From the NCBI GenBank assembly GCA_014529385.2, contig CM043969.1:14631446-14695445 (forward strand): a DNA stretch of 64,000 nucleotides, in the 5' to 3' direction. The position numbers were made by a program, and so were the translations under genes. Shown in pieces: positions 11,755 to 23,460 of this stretch (positions are counted from its first letter, which is position 1; each line of letters starts with the position of its first letter). This stretch comes from Adiantum capillus-veneris (taxonomy: Eukaryota > Streptophyta > Polypodiopsida > Polypodiales > Pteridaceae). Below the pieces are notes generated by a model. It had not been told where the DNA came from. It was given only the letters and a program-made list of their open reading frames with translations, and made no database searches.

Positions 11755-14700
11755 TCAGTCCACAAAGGGGAGTAAGCCCAAAGCTTTGCGGAAAGCTTCA
11801 AGCTTCTCACGAGACAATGCCTTTGTGAAAAGATCTGCAAGGTTGTCCTGTGTTGGCACATTAGAAAAGCTGATCTCTCCTGCTGAGAGCTTCTCCCTGA
11901 CATAGTGGTAATGCACCTCAATGTGCTTTGTGCGAGCATGAAAAACTGGGTTCCTCGCAACTGCCAATGCGCTCTGACTGTCAGTGTAGATAGTGTTGGC
12001 AGTGTCCTGTCCAACACCCAAATCAGCCATAAGGCATCTGAGCCATACACACTCAACCGTAGCTGTGAAGACTGCCCTGTACTCAGCCTCACAACTCGAA
12101 GTGGCCACAGTAGGTTGCTTCTTGCTCAACCATGATATACATGAACTGCCAAGCATGAAACAGAAACCACTTGTGGACACTCGCGTGTCAAAACAACCAG
12201 CCCAATCTAAGTCCGAAAAAGCATGTAAGTCTGGCGGCAATGATCCCCCCTTGGGATAAAACAAGCCAAGATGTAAAGTGCCACTAAGGTAGCGAAAAAT
12301 CCTCTTGACAGCCTGCCAATGCTTAGACCCTGGGCTATGCATAAATCTGCTGACCTGTGAGACTGCAAACTGAATATCCGGCCTCGTGTTGCATACATAA
12401 ATGAGGCAGCCAACAGCATTTTGGTAAAGAGTGACATCAGCAGGATCACCAGCATCATGTAGACTCAACTTCAAACCTGTTTCCATGGGAGTGGCAATAG
12501 GTTTGCAATCCTCAAGTCCAAACTTACATAGCAATGTCTCTATGTAACTTTTCTGACACAAGGCAATACCACCATCACATTGCTTAAATTGTATACCCAA
12601 GTAACGATGCAACAACCCCAAATCTTTCATCTTGAAAGTAGCATTCAAATCAGCCTTAAATTCAGCAATATGTCTCTCATTTGGTCCAGTGATCAACAAA
12701 TCATCAACATAAAGAACCACGATGAGAAATACATCACCCTCACGCTTTACATACAATGTGCTTTCTGTTGGACTGTTACGAAAGCCTTGTTTGACCAAAT
12801 GAGTGTCAGCTTTCTCATACCAAGCACGAGGAGATTGCTTCAACCCATACAAAGCCTTGTTACATTTGCACACTTTGTCCTCTTGTCCTTTTATGACAAA
12901 ACCGTGAGGCTGCGTTACATAAACTTCCTCAAATATGTCACCATTCAAGAAAGCAGTAACAATGTCTGATTGATGTACATCCCAACCAAAATGAGCTGCC
13001 AATGCACATAGAAAACGCATAGTAGTCATACGACAAGTGGGAGCAAAAGTCTCTTCATAATCTATGCCTTTTTGCTGTGCATAACCCTTTGCAAGAAGTC
13101 GAGCCTTATGGCGATCGATCTCACCATCCGGTTTGCGTTTCAACTTGTAAACCCACTTTGTACCAATGGCCTTTTTGCCAGGAGGCAAATCAAATAAAGT
13201 CCATGTGTCATTTTCTATAAGTGCATCATATTCTGATTGCATGGCAGCCATCCAATTTTCTAAATTCTGTGCTTCATCAATAGACAGAGGCTCCTCAACA
13301 TCATGTAAACTAGACACAGCCAAAGCATAACAATCTGATGCATAAGATGCATGGCGAGAGCCTGAACGAGTACGACTAGACAAAGGTGCATCCAATTTAC
13401 TGTCACGCAAAGTGTGCACTAGCCATTTTGGCATACCTCTAGCCTGCTCATTTTCAGCCCTTTCCTCATCAAGTACATCATGTACATCTGCATCACTAAT
13501 AGGCTGATCTAAAACATTTTCAGAAACCCCCATAGGCTGTACATTTGCCTCATTGGAACTTACATTCGTATTTCCACCACTAAAAAGAGGCAACAAAGTG
13601 TCATAAATGTCCTGTGAGCTTACGTTACTGTCTCTAGTACATGACAGCAAGGGCTGAACAAAATCTTCCACAAACACTACATCCCGAGAAACCAGAATAT
13701 GTTTTGTTTGCGGATGATACAACCTGTAACCTTTTCTTTCAGCACTATAAACAACAAAAATACATTTGACAGCCTTATCATCCAATTTTCTACGCTGCAC
13801 TTGTGGAACCAAAGCATATGCCAAATAGCCAAAAACACGCATGTGCTCAATAGAAGGTTTTCTATCATGCCATGCTTCATATGGAGTAATAGATTGCAAA
13901 GATTTCTTAGGACACCTGTTAAGTAAATAAGTGGCACACATGATGGCCTCAAGCCAAAAAGAATGCGGTAAAGCTTGACTTTTGACCATACATCGTGCCA
14001 TTTCCGTCAGTGACCTGTTTTTCCTCTCAGCAACACCATTTTGATGAGGTGTATAAGTCACTATACATTGGTGTTTTATCCCACAACTAGCCAGAAATGC
14101 ATTAAATTCATGAGACATATACTCCCCCCCTCGATCTGAACGGAGGGTGCCCATAGTACATTTCGAGACATTTTCAGCCATAGCCAGAAATTGTTTGAAG
14201 CACATAAAGACTTCGGACTTCGCTTTAAGCGGAAATACCCATGCATGCCTGGAGTAATCATCAATGCAAGTCACGAAGTACAGGTAATTGCCCAAGGACA
14301 GAGTTTGCATGGGCCCACAAACATCACTATGCACAAGCTGCAACTTGCATGTGGCCCGAACTGAACCATCCTTTGGAAACTTAGAACGCTGCATCTTACC
14401 CAAAATACAGCCTTCACAAACATGTTTGACAGGTGCTTCAAGAGGCGGCAAAGAAGCAACCATATCAGATTTCTGCAAACGCAACAAACTGGCAAAATTC
14501 AGATGACCAAAACGTGCATGCCAAAGTTTTGCATCTGCAATAGCCCTTGAATTTGCAACAGCATTTGCAAAATTTTGTCCACACTTGTCATACAAAGTGA
14601 GCTTATACAGCCTACGGCACAGAAGCCCAGATGCAACAATTTCATCACCAAAACTGAGATCATGAACTGTACATCTGTCATCCACAAATTTGACTACAAG

Positions 14701-15198
14701 TCCAAGTCTAGCAAGTGCGGATACAGACAAGAGATTCTTCTTGATCTCAGGTACATAAAGTGCATCAACAAGTGTGAAAGAACTGCCATTAGCAGCAGTG
14801 AGCACAATCTTTCCAACTCCCTGAACTGGATAAGAGGTGTTGTTGGCACAAGTGACTGAATTTCCATGAGGGACAGACTCGAGAGAGGTAAACAATTCAC
14901 GATGTGAGGTAATGTGCTTTGTAGCACCACTGTCGAAATACCACACATGTGAATCTGCAGCAACTGACAAGCATGCATCATGGACAACAGGATTGTAAGT
15001 GCACTCTGCACTAAAAGCCCATTCTGCATCAACATCAGCAACACAGTCTCCTTTCACAAAAGACTCAACAATGGCTGCATTTGTAGTGGAACCAGCATTT
15101 GCATTGGAACCACCCTCTTTCTTCTTAGCCTCTTTGGCCTTCAACTTAGGACACGACTTGATCAAGTGATCATTGGATTTACAATAATGGCAATGCAT
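11755..15198 (-). CDS. Copia gag end-protease-integrase-RT-RNase H polyprotein
   Basis: This 1147-codon open frame starts at an internal Met, and the frame is open back to 15375. Residues 3-16 form the CCHC knuckle, C-X2-C-X4-H-X4-C. Protease has the DSGA site at 89-92. The integrase zinc ligands are H227, H232, C261 and C264, with core residues D292, D355 and E391 at DD35E spacing. Reverse transcriptase (about 670-900) has its YVDD box at 830-833. RNase H begins near 990 (SDLDWAGC). Together these are the enzymes for processing, reverse transcribing and integrating the element. No stop interrupts them. Normal translation would start in gag at 16041, but two gag stops lie upstream, so expression needs readthrough or help from another copy. 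Confidence 0.93.
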   Translation of the reverse strand: MHCHYCKSNDHLIKSCPKLKAKEAKKKEGGSNANAGSTTNAAIVESFVKGDCVADVDAEWAFSAECTYNPVVHDACLSVAADSHVWYFDSGATKHITSHRELFTSLESVPHGNSVTCANNTSYPVQGVGKIVLTAANGSSFTLVDALYVPEIKKNLLSVSALARLGLVVKFVDDRCTVHDLSFGDEIVASGLLCRRLYKLTLYDKCGQNFANAVANSRAIADAKLWHARFGHLNFASLLRLQKSDMVASLPPLEAPVKHVCEGCILGKMQRSKFPKDGSVRATCKLQLVHSDVCGPMQTLSLGNYLYFVTCIDDYSRHAWVFPLKAKSEVFMCFKQFLAMAENVSKCTMGTLRSDRGGEYMSHEFNAFLASCGIKHQCIVTYTPHQNGVAERKNRSLTEMARCMVKSQALPHSFWLEAIMCATYLLNRCPKKSLQSITPYEAWHDRKPSIEHMRVFGYLAYALVPQVQRRKLDDKAVKCIFVVYSAERKGYRLYHPQTKHILVSRDVVFVEDFVQPLLSCTRDSNVSSQDIYDTLLPLFSGGNTNVSSNEANVQPMGVSENVLDQPISDADVHDVLDEERAENEQARGMPKWLVHTLRDSKLDAPLSSRTRSGSRHASYASDCYALAVSSLHDVEEPLSIDEAQNLENWMAAMQSEYDALIENDTWTLFDLPPGKKAIGTKWVYKLKRKPDGEIDRHKARLLAKGYAQQKGIDYEETFAPTCRMTTMRFLCALAAHFGWDVHQSDIVTAFLNGDIFEEVYVTQPHGFVIKGQEDKVCKCNKALYGLKQSPRAWYEKADTHLVKQGFRNSPTESTLYVKREGDVFLIVVLYVDDLLITGPNERHIAEFKADLNATFKMKDLGLLHRYLGIQFKQCDGGIALCQKSYIETLLCKFGLEDCKPIATPMETGLKLSLHDAGDPADVTLYQNAVGCLIYVCNTRPDIQFAVSQVSRFMHSPGSKHWQAVKRIFRYLSGTLHLGLFYPKGGSLPPDLHAFSDLDWAGCFDTRVSTSGFCFMLGSSCISWLSKKQPTVATSSCEAEYRAVFTATVECVWLRCLMADLGVGQDTANTIYTDSQSALAVARNPVFHARTKHIEVHYHYVREKLSAGEISFSNVPTQDNLADLFTKALSREKLEAFRKALGLLPFVD

Positions 15199-15375
15199 CT
15201 TCTTTTTGCCCTTATCACCACAATTGCCAGACGAAGTACTGCCAGCAGAAGCATTAGGAACATAATTTTTGCCACTCGCAGCAGAACCATAAGAAGTGGC
15301 TGCATTGCTGTTACCACCCTTTCTTTGAGAAGCAATAAAAGCCTGTTCAACTACACGCTGTCTAGTCCTGTTTTT

Positions 15376-16041
15376 TTATGACAGTGACTCTTGCAACAGC
15401 AATGTGCATAATGCATCAAACTTGACAACTTCTGGATTTCCTTGGGTCATCAGTCTCCAAGTACTAGCAAAAGTCTGGTAGGAATCTGGTAAGGCATCAA
15501 GAACAGTCTGCACAAGGGAACTGTCTGAAATGACTTCACCTGCAGAAATAAGTTGCTCATTGATATCCTTGACACTAGCAAGGAAAGTGTCCATATCATC
15601 TTCCTCATGCATAATCTTCGACTCCAGCTCTTTACGCAGCAAAGCAATTTTAGCCTCATTGTGGCTTGCATAAAGACCTGCTAAAATATCCCAAGCCTGT
15701 TTTGCTGATTTTGCTGAATGGATGTGAGGAACAATGGTTCGCTTCACAGACAACGCAATCAATGCATGAGCCTGCGCATCCTTAACATCCTAACGAGCTT
15801 GTTCTGCCGTAGGCAAAACAACTCTAACAGTTGCAATCCTTGCAGCAAGACCTGCAACATCCTCAACATCGCCTACATCCTCAGAACCAGGACGTACATC
15901 AATGCCCTGCACAATGTTCCAGACACCCTTTAACACAAGAACATGTTGCATCATATAAGCCCACATAGGGTAGTTGTCCCCATCCAACCTGTCCTCAGCA
16001 GCAAACATCTTGAACACATCTGTGTTGTTGTTGTCAGCCAT
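15376..16041 (-). pseudogene. Inner copia gag with two in-frame stops
   Basis: Gag begins at the Met at 16041 (MADNNNTDVFKMFAAEDRLDG), the same start as in the outer copy (17326). It is in the same frame as pol, as expected for a single gag-pol polyprotein. One stop at 15790-15792 is TAG where the outer copy has TGG (Trp). A second, TAA at 15376-15378, lies about 55 codons before the zinc knuckle, where the outer copy reads Ile. The capsid-type region in between (ALSVKRTIVPHI...LAGLYASHNEAK) is otherwise continuous. Confidence 0.9.
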
Positions 16042-16388
16042 GGTAAATGCTGCACCTGATGTGAAAACTGCCCGAAAATAGGAGAAACGGAGCGGGAACA
16101 ACCTGTGCTATATAGCACAAACCGTAGAAGACTGTAAGGCACCTGTTATGCAGAAAACGGCACTGACAAAAATTCTGCACAAAATGACGAAATAGCCTGT
16201 GCAATACTGCCTATAGTGGAAACGGAGGCCGAAATGAGCCCAAATCAAAATTCTGAGCAGACCAAGCTCTTTGAGCTGACCAAAATATTTGTCGACCTGC
16301 GAACGCTCGCCAAAGCTCACTGAAATCGGAGAAAGTAAGCAGGCGTGTGCTGGAGCAGCTGGCGACTAAGCCCGGGAGGACGTGACCT

Positions 16389-16400
16389 GCTCTGATACCA
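16389..16400 (-). other. tRNA-iMet primer binding site, inner copia
   Basis: The minus strand reads TGGTATCAGAGC two bases inside the 5' LTR. This is the standard plant initiator-tRNA primer site. The outer copy has TGGTATCAGATC at 17675-17686, with one change. Confidence 0.95.
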
Positions 16401-16402
16401 AT

Positions 16403-16629
16403 TGTTGGAATTAGGGTTGCAGAGAAACACACACAGCGTGGAGAAGACGAAGGAAGCTCAAGGCACACAATAGAGAGTGTGTTACTTAGTGTGCAATGGA
16501 AAGATTGATAGCCCTAGAGTGATGGGCGTATATACAATGCACGGGGGAAAAAACCTCCTAAAGAGGGAAAAAATGCCCCGGCGGTCCTAGTGTGTTCACA
16601 CACATCACTACCACATGTATATGGTAACA
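16403..16629 (-). repeat. 5' LTR of inner copia element
   Basis: 227 bp with TG...CA ends, flanked on its outer side by the TGTTC duplication. It should contain the promoter of the element. I did not find an unambiguous TATA box. Confidence 0.95.
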
Positions 16630-16634
16630 TGTTC

Positions 16635-17326
16635 AACTGCACGCTGCCTAGTCCTGTTTTTTATGGAAAGTGACTCTTGCAACAGCAATGTGCATAATGC
16701 ATCAAACTTGACAACTTCTGGATTTCCTTGGGTCATAAGTCTCCAAGTACTAGCAAAAGTCTGGTAAGAATCTGGTCAGGCATCAAGAACAGTCTGCACA
16801 AGGGAACTGTCTGAAATGACTTCTCCTGTAGAAATAAGTTGCTCATTGATATCCTTGACACTAGCAAGGAAAGTGTCCATATCATCTTCCTGATGCATAA
16901 TCTTCGACTCCAACTCTTTACGCAACAAAGCAATTTTAGCCTCATTGCGACTTGCGTAAAGACCAGCCAAAATATCCCAAGCCTGTTTTGCAGATTTTGT
17001 TGAACGGATGTGAGGAACAATGGTGCGCTTCATAGACAACGCAATTAATGCATGAGCCTGCGCATCCTTAACATCCCAACGAGCTTGTTCTGCCGTAGGC
17101 AAAACAACTCTAACAAAAGCAATCCTTGCAGCAAGACCTGCAACATCCTTAACATCGCCTACATCTTCAGAACCAGGCGTACATCAATGCCCTGCACAAT
17201 GTTCCAGACGCCCTTTGACACAAGAACATGTTGCATCATATAAGCCCAGATAGGGTAGTTGTCCCCATCCAACCTGTCCTCAGCAGCAAACATCTTGAAC
17301 ACATCTGTGTTGTTGTTGTCAGCCAT
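16635..17326 (-). pseudogene. Outer copia gag, 5' part
   Basis: This is the same gag as the inner copy, starting at the Met at 17326. A one-base deletion around 17176 (GGCGTAC where the inner copy has GGACGTAC) shifts the frame after GIDVR. The 16776-17102 open stretch carries the middle of the protein. The frame ends at the inner element's insertion point and resumes at 11452. Confidence 0.9.
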
Positions 17327-17688
17327 GGTAAATGCTGCACCTGATGTGAAAACTGCCCGAAAATAGGAGAAATGGAGCGGGAACAACCTGTGCTATATAG
17401 CACAAACCGTAGAAGACTATAAGGCACCTGCTATGCAGAAAACGGCACTAACAAAAACTCTGCACAAAATGACGAAATAGCATGTGCATCACTGCCTATA
17501 GTGGAAACGGAGGCCGAAATGAGCCAAAATAAAAAATCTGAGCAGACCAAGCTCTACGAGCTTTCCCGAAGTATTTGTTGACCTGCGAACGCTCACCAAA
17601 GCTCACTGAAATCGGAGAAAGTGAGCAGGCGTATACTGGAGCAGCTGGCGACTAAGCCCGGGAGGATGCAACTTGATCTGATACCAAT

Positions 17689-17916
17689 TGTTGGAATTAG
17701 GGCTGTAGAGAAACGCACGCAGCTTGGAGAAGATGAAGGAAGCTCAAGGCACACAATAGAGAGTGTGTTACTTAGTGTGCAATGGAAATATAGATAGCCC
17801 TAGAGTGATGGGCGTATATACAATGCTCGGGGGAAAAAACCTCCTAAAAGAGGGAAAAAATGCGCCGGCGGTCCTAGTGTGTTCACACACATCACTACCA
17901 CATGTATATGGTAACA
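17689..17916 (-). repeat. 5' LTR of outer copia element
   Basis: 228 bp with TG...CA ends, followed by the GATTT target duplication. It is the most divergent of the four LTRs of this family in the window, which fits the outer copy being the older insertion. Confidence 0.95.
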
Positions 17917-18717
17917 GATTTTTTTTTTAATCTTGAGAAAAATCTCAAAAATCTCACCAAAATCGCATAAACCATGAACAAACACTCGGTGTCTCAGTAG
18001 CAAAATGACATATGGAATATATAAAGTGCCAAAACCTTGGCAATGAAGCTCGCTCCTGAACGAGTGGCTCTATGGACGACTACACCTATCCAAAAACCCT
18101 GTAAACCTATGGATCTGCCACTTGCAAGCTATACCTAGATCAAGTTATATATGCATGTGCATACATAGCATAATTGCACAAAATCGTGCTAAAACACATT
18201 CTTTGGAATGACCTACACGGTCCTACTTGAGTACTACCATGTGTGTCATAAGATCTACACTCTACCTACGAGGAAAACACATGAAATCGCGCACACACCA
18301 TCTTGTCGATTGGAATACGCATCGATTAAAAACCAGACACATAGTACAACCAACCACCTGTGGTCGTAGATGGCGTCCAAGAGTCGAACTCTCTTGTGGG
18401 AAATCCACTTTGGAATGGTCTGTCAGAACCGTATGTGTGACCGAAGAGAGAAAGGTTGTCACTGAAATCGCTATGCAATGACGCCAAGAGTTACGCTCGA
18501 CGAAAGAGGTAGAAAGCCTATGTGGAGGGCTGCCGGGAAACACCCCCTTACCTTTGCCTTGGTTTTGTATGCGCGATTGGTCACTGTGGGAATGAGCCCC
18601 GAAATTTTGGATTGTTCATGGGGTGGCTGGAAAAATCAAATTTATCTTTCTTTAATTTCACAAAGAAAGGCAGGTATCTGTAGCGTTTGTGCTACACTGC
18701 TACTCCATTCCCCTACA

Positions 18718-18718
<1 letters not shown>

Positions 18719-18777
<59 letters not shown>
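18719..18777. repeat. (TG)n microsatellite
   Basis: A pure TG run of about 29 units. Confidence 0.95.
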
Positions 18778-18779
<2 letters not shown>

Positions 18780-19331
18780 CTGTTTAAATCTTAACTAATA
18801 AGACATAATTGAATTTTTACATTCAAAAGACAACTAGCCAAGGCATAATGAATTGATATGTACAAAAATAACTCAGTATCAGAATTATTTAGGTACAATG
18901 ATTGTAGGAAAGAGATCCTCTTTCAGTAAGATTGGTAGTAAAAGAACTTCCCCGTTCCTCAGTGGGTATTTCATTACAGTAAGGTTGCTTTCCAAAGAAA
19001 AGAAAACCCTCCAAGATAAGATAGAGTCCTTACCTGCATCCATCCAAACAAGACAACAATTCAATTAGCTTTGGATGTGTTTTACAAGTATCAATGGACC
19101 ATATCAGTTGATATCCATGTCCATCTTACATAATTTAATTACTTTAGACAAGCTAGGTCATTTATTAGAATTTGTATGTTTAGCAGTCTTTACATCTTCC
19201 TTCCAAAATCAGTGGTACAATCTACCTTCTAATCTGAGTGGTGAAGTCCACCAAGAATCCAAATATCAAGAGTTTTCTTTAGAAAATTTTAAAGAATAGT
19301 GAGGTTTACTTGTTTAGCCATAGCTCGGTAG

Positions 19332-19670
19332 CTATGCTTGAGTCCATAGTAGCAACCATATACTTACCAATCAATAGAGTATCGAAAAACTCCATCTTTA
19401 CCAAGTGGGACCTCATTTCACGAGCCATGGTATTTATGCCAAGGCTGAGAGTACCAGCCATATACTTACCTTCAACCTCCCAAGATTTCTCCATAGCTAG
19501 CTATGCTTAAACTAATAGTAGCAACCATATACTTACCAATCAAAATAGAGTATAAGAAAAACCCCATTTTTTTTGAGTGGAACTTTATGTCATGAGCCAA
19601 CGGTCAATTTTTTACGCCAAAGCTGAGAGTAATCCCCATATACTTACCTTCAAAGCTTCAAGTTTCTTAT
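19332..19670. repeat. Two diverged tandem copies, 169-bp period
   Basis: Unit 1 starts at CTATGCTTGAGTCC (19332) and unit 2 at CTATGCTTAAACTA (19501). Both contain GTAGCAACCATATACTTACC early and a second CATATACTTACCTTCAA late. A partial third copy of the late part (TATATACTTACCTTTATAATCCCAAG) lies near 20010. Identity is moderate, so the duplication is old. Confidence 0.75.
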
Positions 19671-21003
19671 TAAGTCCTTAGCATCATACAGTTCGGTAGT
19701 GTTCAGCCTTGTTTTAGCCAAGATACTTTCAAGTTTCCATCGTCATGGGTGCTAGATGGGTTAAGATAACCCCAACACCTTCTCCTCATATGAAATCATG
19801 AGGGAAGGTAGTGTGCAGAAGTCCAAGTGTTGCAATAGTTCATCAAAGAGAAAAAACCAGACGTATCCGTGCAAATGTCGGACAGAGATTCATCTCCCCT
19901 TTTTCTTGATAAAAAAGAAGTTTTCAAAAACCCAAAGTTCCATTCATATCGAGTGCGGTTATAGATCACCAGCCTTAGCTTCACGCCAAAGCAAAAAAAA
20001 AATTGTATTATATACTTACCTTTATAATCCCAAGTGATTAGTCATCACACACAAAAAAACTGTAGTGTCTGGCTCATGCTAGGCCTGCACAAAGACCTGT
20101 ATCGGCTAAAACAGAGCCCCCCCTTTTTTTAAAAAAAACTTAGTTAGGTCGGAAATCGTCAAGACCTACAGCGGCTTGAGCCAAGCCAAGAGAACCCAAG
20201 AGATAAATGATGCATAGTTTTTTTTCAAAAAAACCAGTCGACAGAAATCCCCAACCTTTCTAATACAACCAATTAGGTATGCTTTTCAGTAATCAAATGC
20301 CTTGCTATAATATTCAAGAGCCACAGCGAAATTCTATCGAAAAAAACCACTCACGCAGAATACTGTCAAAACCAACCAGTATAGTAGAACCCCTCAAATG
20401 ATTGTTTGTATACAGTTAAATGCTACGGCATGCTATGAGAGCTAATGAAAGCAGTACCAACCAAATGTTTTGCTACTAGAAGTCATAAAAAATCAAAGCA
20501 CAAGGATGTTTTTCTCAAACACAGGCGTGAGGTACAACGTCCTAGAAGAAAACCTGAGTAGTTTGAGCAGCGAGCTCCATAGCTCGATTAGTGAAGCAAA
20601 CAGTACTCCACCTTTAGTCAAAACAACAGAACAAACACACAAGCTAAGTGAGAGGCAAGGTGCGCCCTCACCTTATTTATAGAGGCTAGACTATATGTTC
20701 CCGAGCGTGATCGATGAGAGAGGGAAGCCGCCCTGCTGTGTAGCGTCATCAAGCGATGCACAGAAAGCATTGGAAGGGGAGATCCATAGCCAGGATGCGC
20801 AGGCCGCCTACCTCATGTAATGAGAACCCGGCGTTTCACTCACGCTCAATATTCCAGAAGGGACTTTTGTTATGCAGAGGCATAGTCCCATAACTCATAA
20901 GTGGTATTTTGTAGGTCAGTATCCCATTTTAATGAGTGCTAAGGGGGGGGGGGAGAAGGTTATATAGAAGGAGGAAAAAAGAACCACAGTATTTATAGTA
21001 CCA

Positions 21004-21005
<2 letters not shown>

Positions 21006-21073
<68 letters not shown>

Positions 21074-21080
21074 ACACACA
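21006..21080. repeat. (GT)n followed by (AC)n, self-complementary junction
   Basis: About 33 GT units turn directly into TACACACACA, so the end of the array can fold back on itself. Open frames of Cys-Val or Thr-His repeats across it are artefacts of the dinucleotide. Confidence 0.95.
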
Positions 21081-21988
21081 CCTTCTCCCCTGGTCCTTGC
21101 AACGGTACAGAAGCCCCCAATTTTGCAATCGATTTTCTGATGTTTGCAACGCCCATGCTCCTTATACAATTCTCCCAACTTGTTATGCTCAAAAAACGTT
21201 GCCCTTGATTCCAATGCTTCCCAAGCTTTGCTTGGCTCAAAGATCTACTGTTCGTTGTCCTAACTGCCCCAATTTTGCAACGCTACCTTATGAATTGTCT
21301 ACACACTACTGCCGATTAAAGCTTGCTCTATATGATTCTTTGTCTCTCTTTTTAGTGCCCAACTCTTTCTCCCAATCCTTGCTCAATTCGGGCAACACTC
21401 TCAAATGAGGAGCTCCTCATTCATGTATATGCACAGTGAATAAGGATATGTTGTCAGTGGGTGACCGGACACCGGATATTTGGGCCGGGCAAAAGGCACG
21501 TCGACTTTACCCCAACACTTTTGACCTTCAAGGCCAATCTACTCTCCTCATGCACGTTTAAATTGCAATCAAAACCAAACCTTTTAGTTCATAAAAAATG
21601 ATCATGTACACATATTCAAGCACAATTTGTCAAGCACAAAATAATTTAAGGCACTTTGACTAATTCAACTCATGTGTTTACCAAAATTTTGACAACATAA
21701 TAGCATGAAAATTGAAATTTGTCAAATTGCTTATGTATCCCTAGATTTTCTCCAAAGTTCCTTGACCCAGAGTAGGCACGCACGGGATCAAAATCAATTG
21801 CGTGCATGGATCAAAATAAACCATTTAAAGTGTGCACAATGCACACACTTCTAATTGCTCACATATACAAACATGTCTGGAAAGAGTGACCAAGGAATGC
21901 ATAGCAAGAGAAAATAAGCATGTTTAATCATAAAAAGCAACACACACATAAGCATAATTAGTATGTAGGAAAGAGATTAGGGGTAACA

Positions 21989-22019
<31 letters not shown>

Positions 22020-23424
22020 GAGAGACCATAGCAAAGCTCCAACCTTACTTTTCTCAAGTACGTAAGTTCAGATCTTTCAAAATGACTTTTATACCTATGG
22101 TTACATAAGCTTGTCTGAGACAAACTAATGAACACACTAATCAATTTTCTATTCGCTTAGAATGTACTAATTTAATTGCGCTTACAACTTGAAACTCTTG
22201 ATGAGCACAATTTACGTTACACAACATCACATTTGCAATATTAAAAAACAGAATTTGTAGACAATATTCACTTCGCTTTTACCATCATAACTTGCTATTG
22301 TGTGGTGTTTAAAAACCACTACACATTAGTGTGTTCCTTATTTGAGAGGGAAGATAAGGGGAGTTTGTAAAGAGAAATTGTTGTAGAGCCCCTTTACACT
22401 AGTGAGTTGTGATAGGCTTTTTTTGGGGATGATGTTCACAACAAACAAATCCATATGTGGCACACCTAATGGCATATCTTTAAAACTTGGGTCATAGGAT
22501 TTTTTGCAAATTTATAAAAAAAATGTGTGGAAGACAGATCGTTGATTGGATGAGCCTATGAATTTATTCTTCATCACAAAAGGAGCTATTTTTAGGAGTT
22601 AAGCTATGGCGATGTATAGGTGATTGTGGGGTGAACAGGTGTGGCAAGTTGTGGAGCGTGCCACCTGTGAGCATTGAGACCCACATGTAACATTGAGATC
22701 GAAGAGTCCACCATTTGTACTTAGGGGACGGTCACATGAGCCATAGTTATTAGTCACCTTTTCTAATAACTTATGCATGTGTTGCAATCACGCTAGGAAA
22801 GTAATGATGCATAGTAGAACTATGCATGGGGTTTTGGCAACTATGCTGCAATCAGCATAGTTGCACAAAGTATCGATTAAAGATGCATTCAATTATCCAA
22901 AACCAATTGCAACTTGTTTTTATTAAAGTGTTGCTTGCAGCTACATGGCCCTTGGCAATGGCGATGTCATTGTGTCCTCACCTCTTGCACCTACAATATG
23001 GGCACTCTCATCACTGCCCATGCAGCTTACATGCGATCTCCACCTGCATGTAAACTATGGAAGTAACTCTCGCGTGACCATGCCAAACATTGTCCTTTTG
23101 TGTTTATTAATGAGAAGGCCTTAGTTCTTCATAGTTGTGTACTCAAAATGCAATGCCTCTTAAGTGTATACATACCTCACTCTAAGATATATCTTGAGCA
23201 GCTTACAAGAGGCCATCAACAAAATGATTTGTAATCGCACCCTCATCGACTAATTCTCAACATTTGTCATTCATTGTTTTTCTTAAAATAAACCTTTAGC
23301 TTTGAATAGTAATCTCCTATCTCTACCTAGTTCCCAACCACATCTCCATGTCTCCAATCCAATATAGATGTGGGGGAATTCACTAGGTGTTACCATATGA
23401 GTGTGGGCGCACGCGCGGGGGGAA

Positions 23425-23460
<36 letters not shown>

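Larger units (their letters stand above)
11453..16629 (-). mobile_element. Inner, full-length Ty1/copia retrotransposon
   Basis: A 5177-bp minus-strand element with two 227-bp LTRs (5' at 16403-16629, 3' at 11453-11679) differing at 5 sites. It has a perfect tRNA-iMet primer site next to the 5' LTR and a polypurine tract next to the 3' LTR. Its target duplication TGTTC at 11448-11452 and 16630-16634 cuts the gag region of the outer copy, so it inserted into a member of its own family. The pol part is open, but gag has two nonsense codons, so the copy is probably non-autonomous. Confidence 0.97.
8612..17916 (-). mobile_element. Outer Ty1/copia retrotransposon, interrupted by its own kind
   Basis: A minus-strand copia element with 3' LTR at 8612-8838 and 5' LTR at 17689-17916. 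The 5-bp duplication GATTT flanks it at 8607-8611 and 17917-17921, so both outer ends are exact. Its body is split at 11452/16635 by a second copy of the same family. Without the insert it is about 4.1 kb, shorter than the 5177-bp inner copy because about 1036 bp of pol are missing at 9680-9688. It carries frame breaks and is dead. Its two LTRs differ at about 14 positions. Confidence 0.95.
17922..20990. other. Unassigned sequence, no gene recognised
   Basis: Open frames here are short and resemble no family known to me. The first part is presumably the continuation of the relic interrupted at 8611. A perfect 6-bp-stem hairpin near 18369-18387 resembles a tRNA T-arm but has no cloverleaf around it. 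Tandem and microsatellite repeats in this stretch are listed separately. Confidence 0.4.

Noticed and set aside
18365..18390. tRNA-like T-arm (AAGAGTCGAACTCTTG)
   Set aside because: A good hairpin with a TTCGA-type loop on one strand, but no acceptor, D or anticodon arms fit around it.
21008..21240. Open frames encoding (CV)n and (HT)n repeats
   Set aside because: They are dinucleotide microsatellites read in all frames. No gene signals surround them.
23427..23458. 32-bp G homopolymer as a functional G-quadruplex
   Set aside because: Uninterrupted G runs of this length are often sequencing or assembly artefacts. No gene context supports a role.
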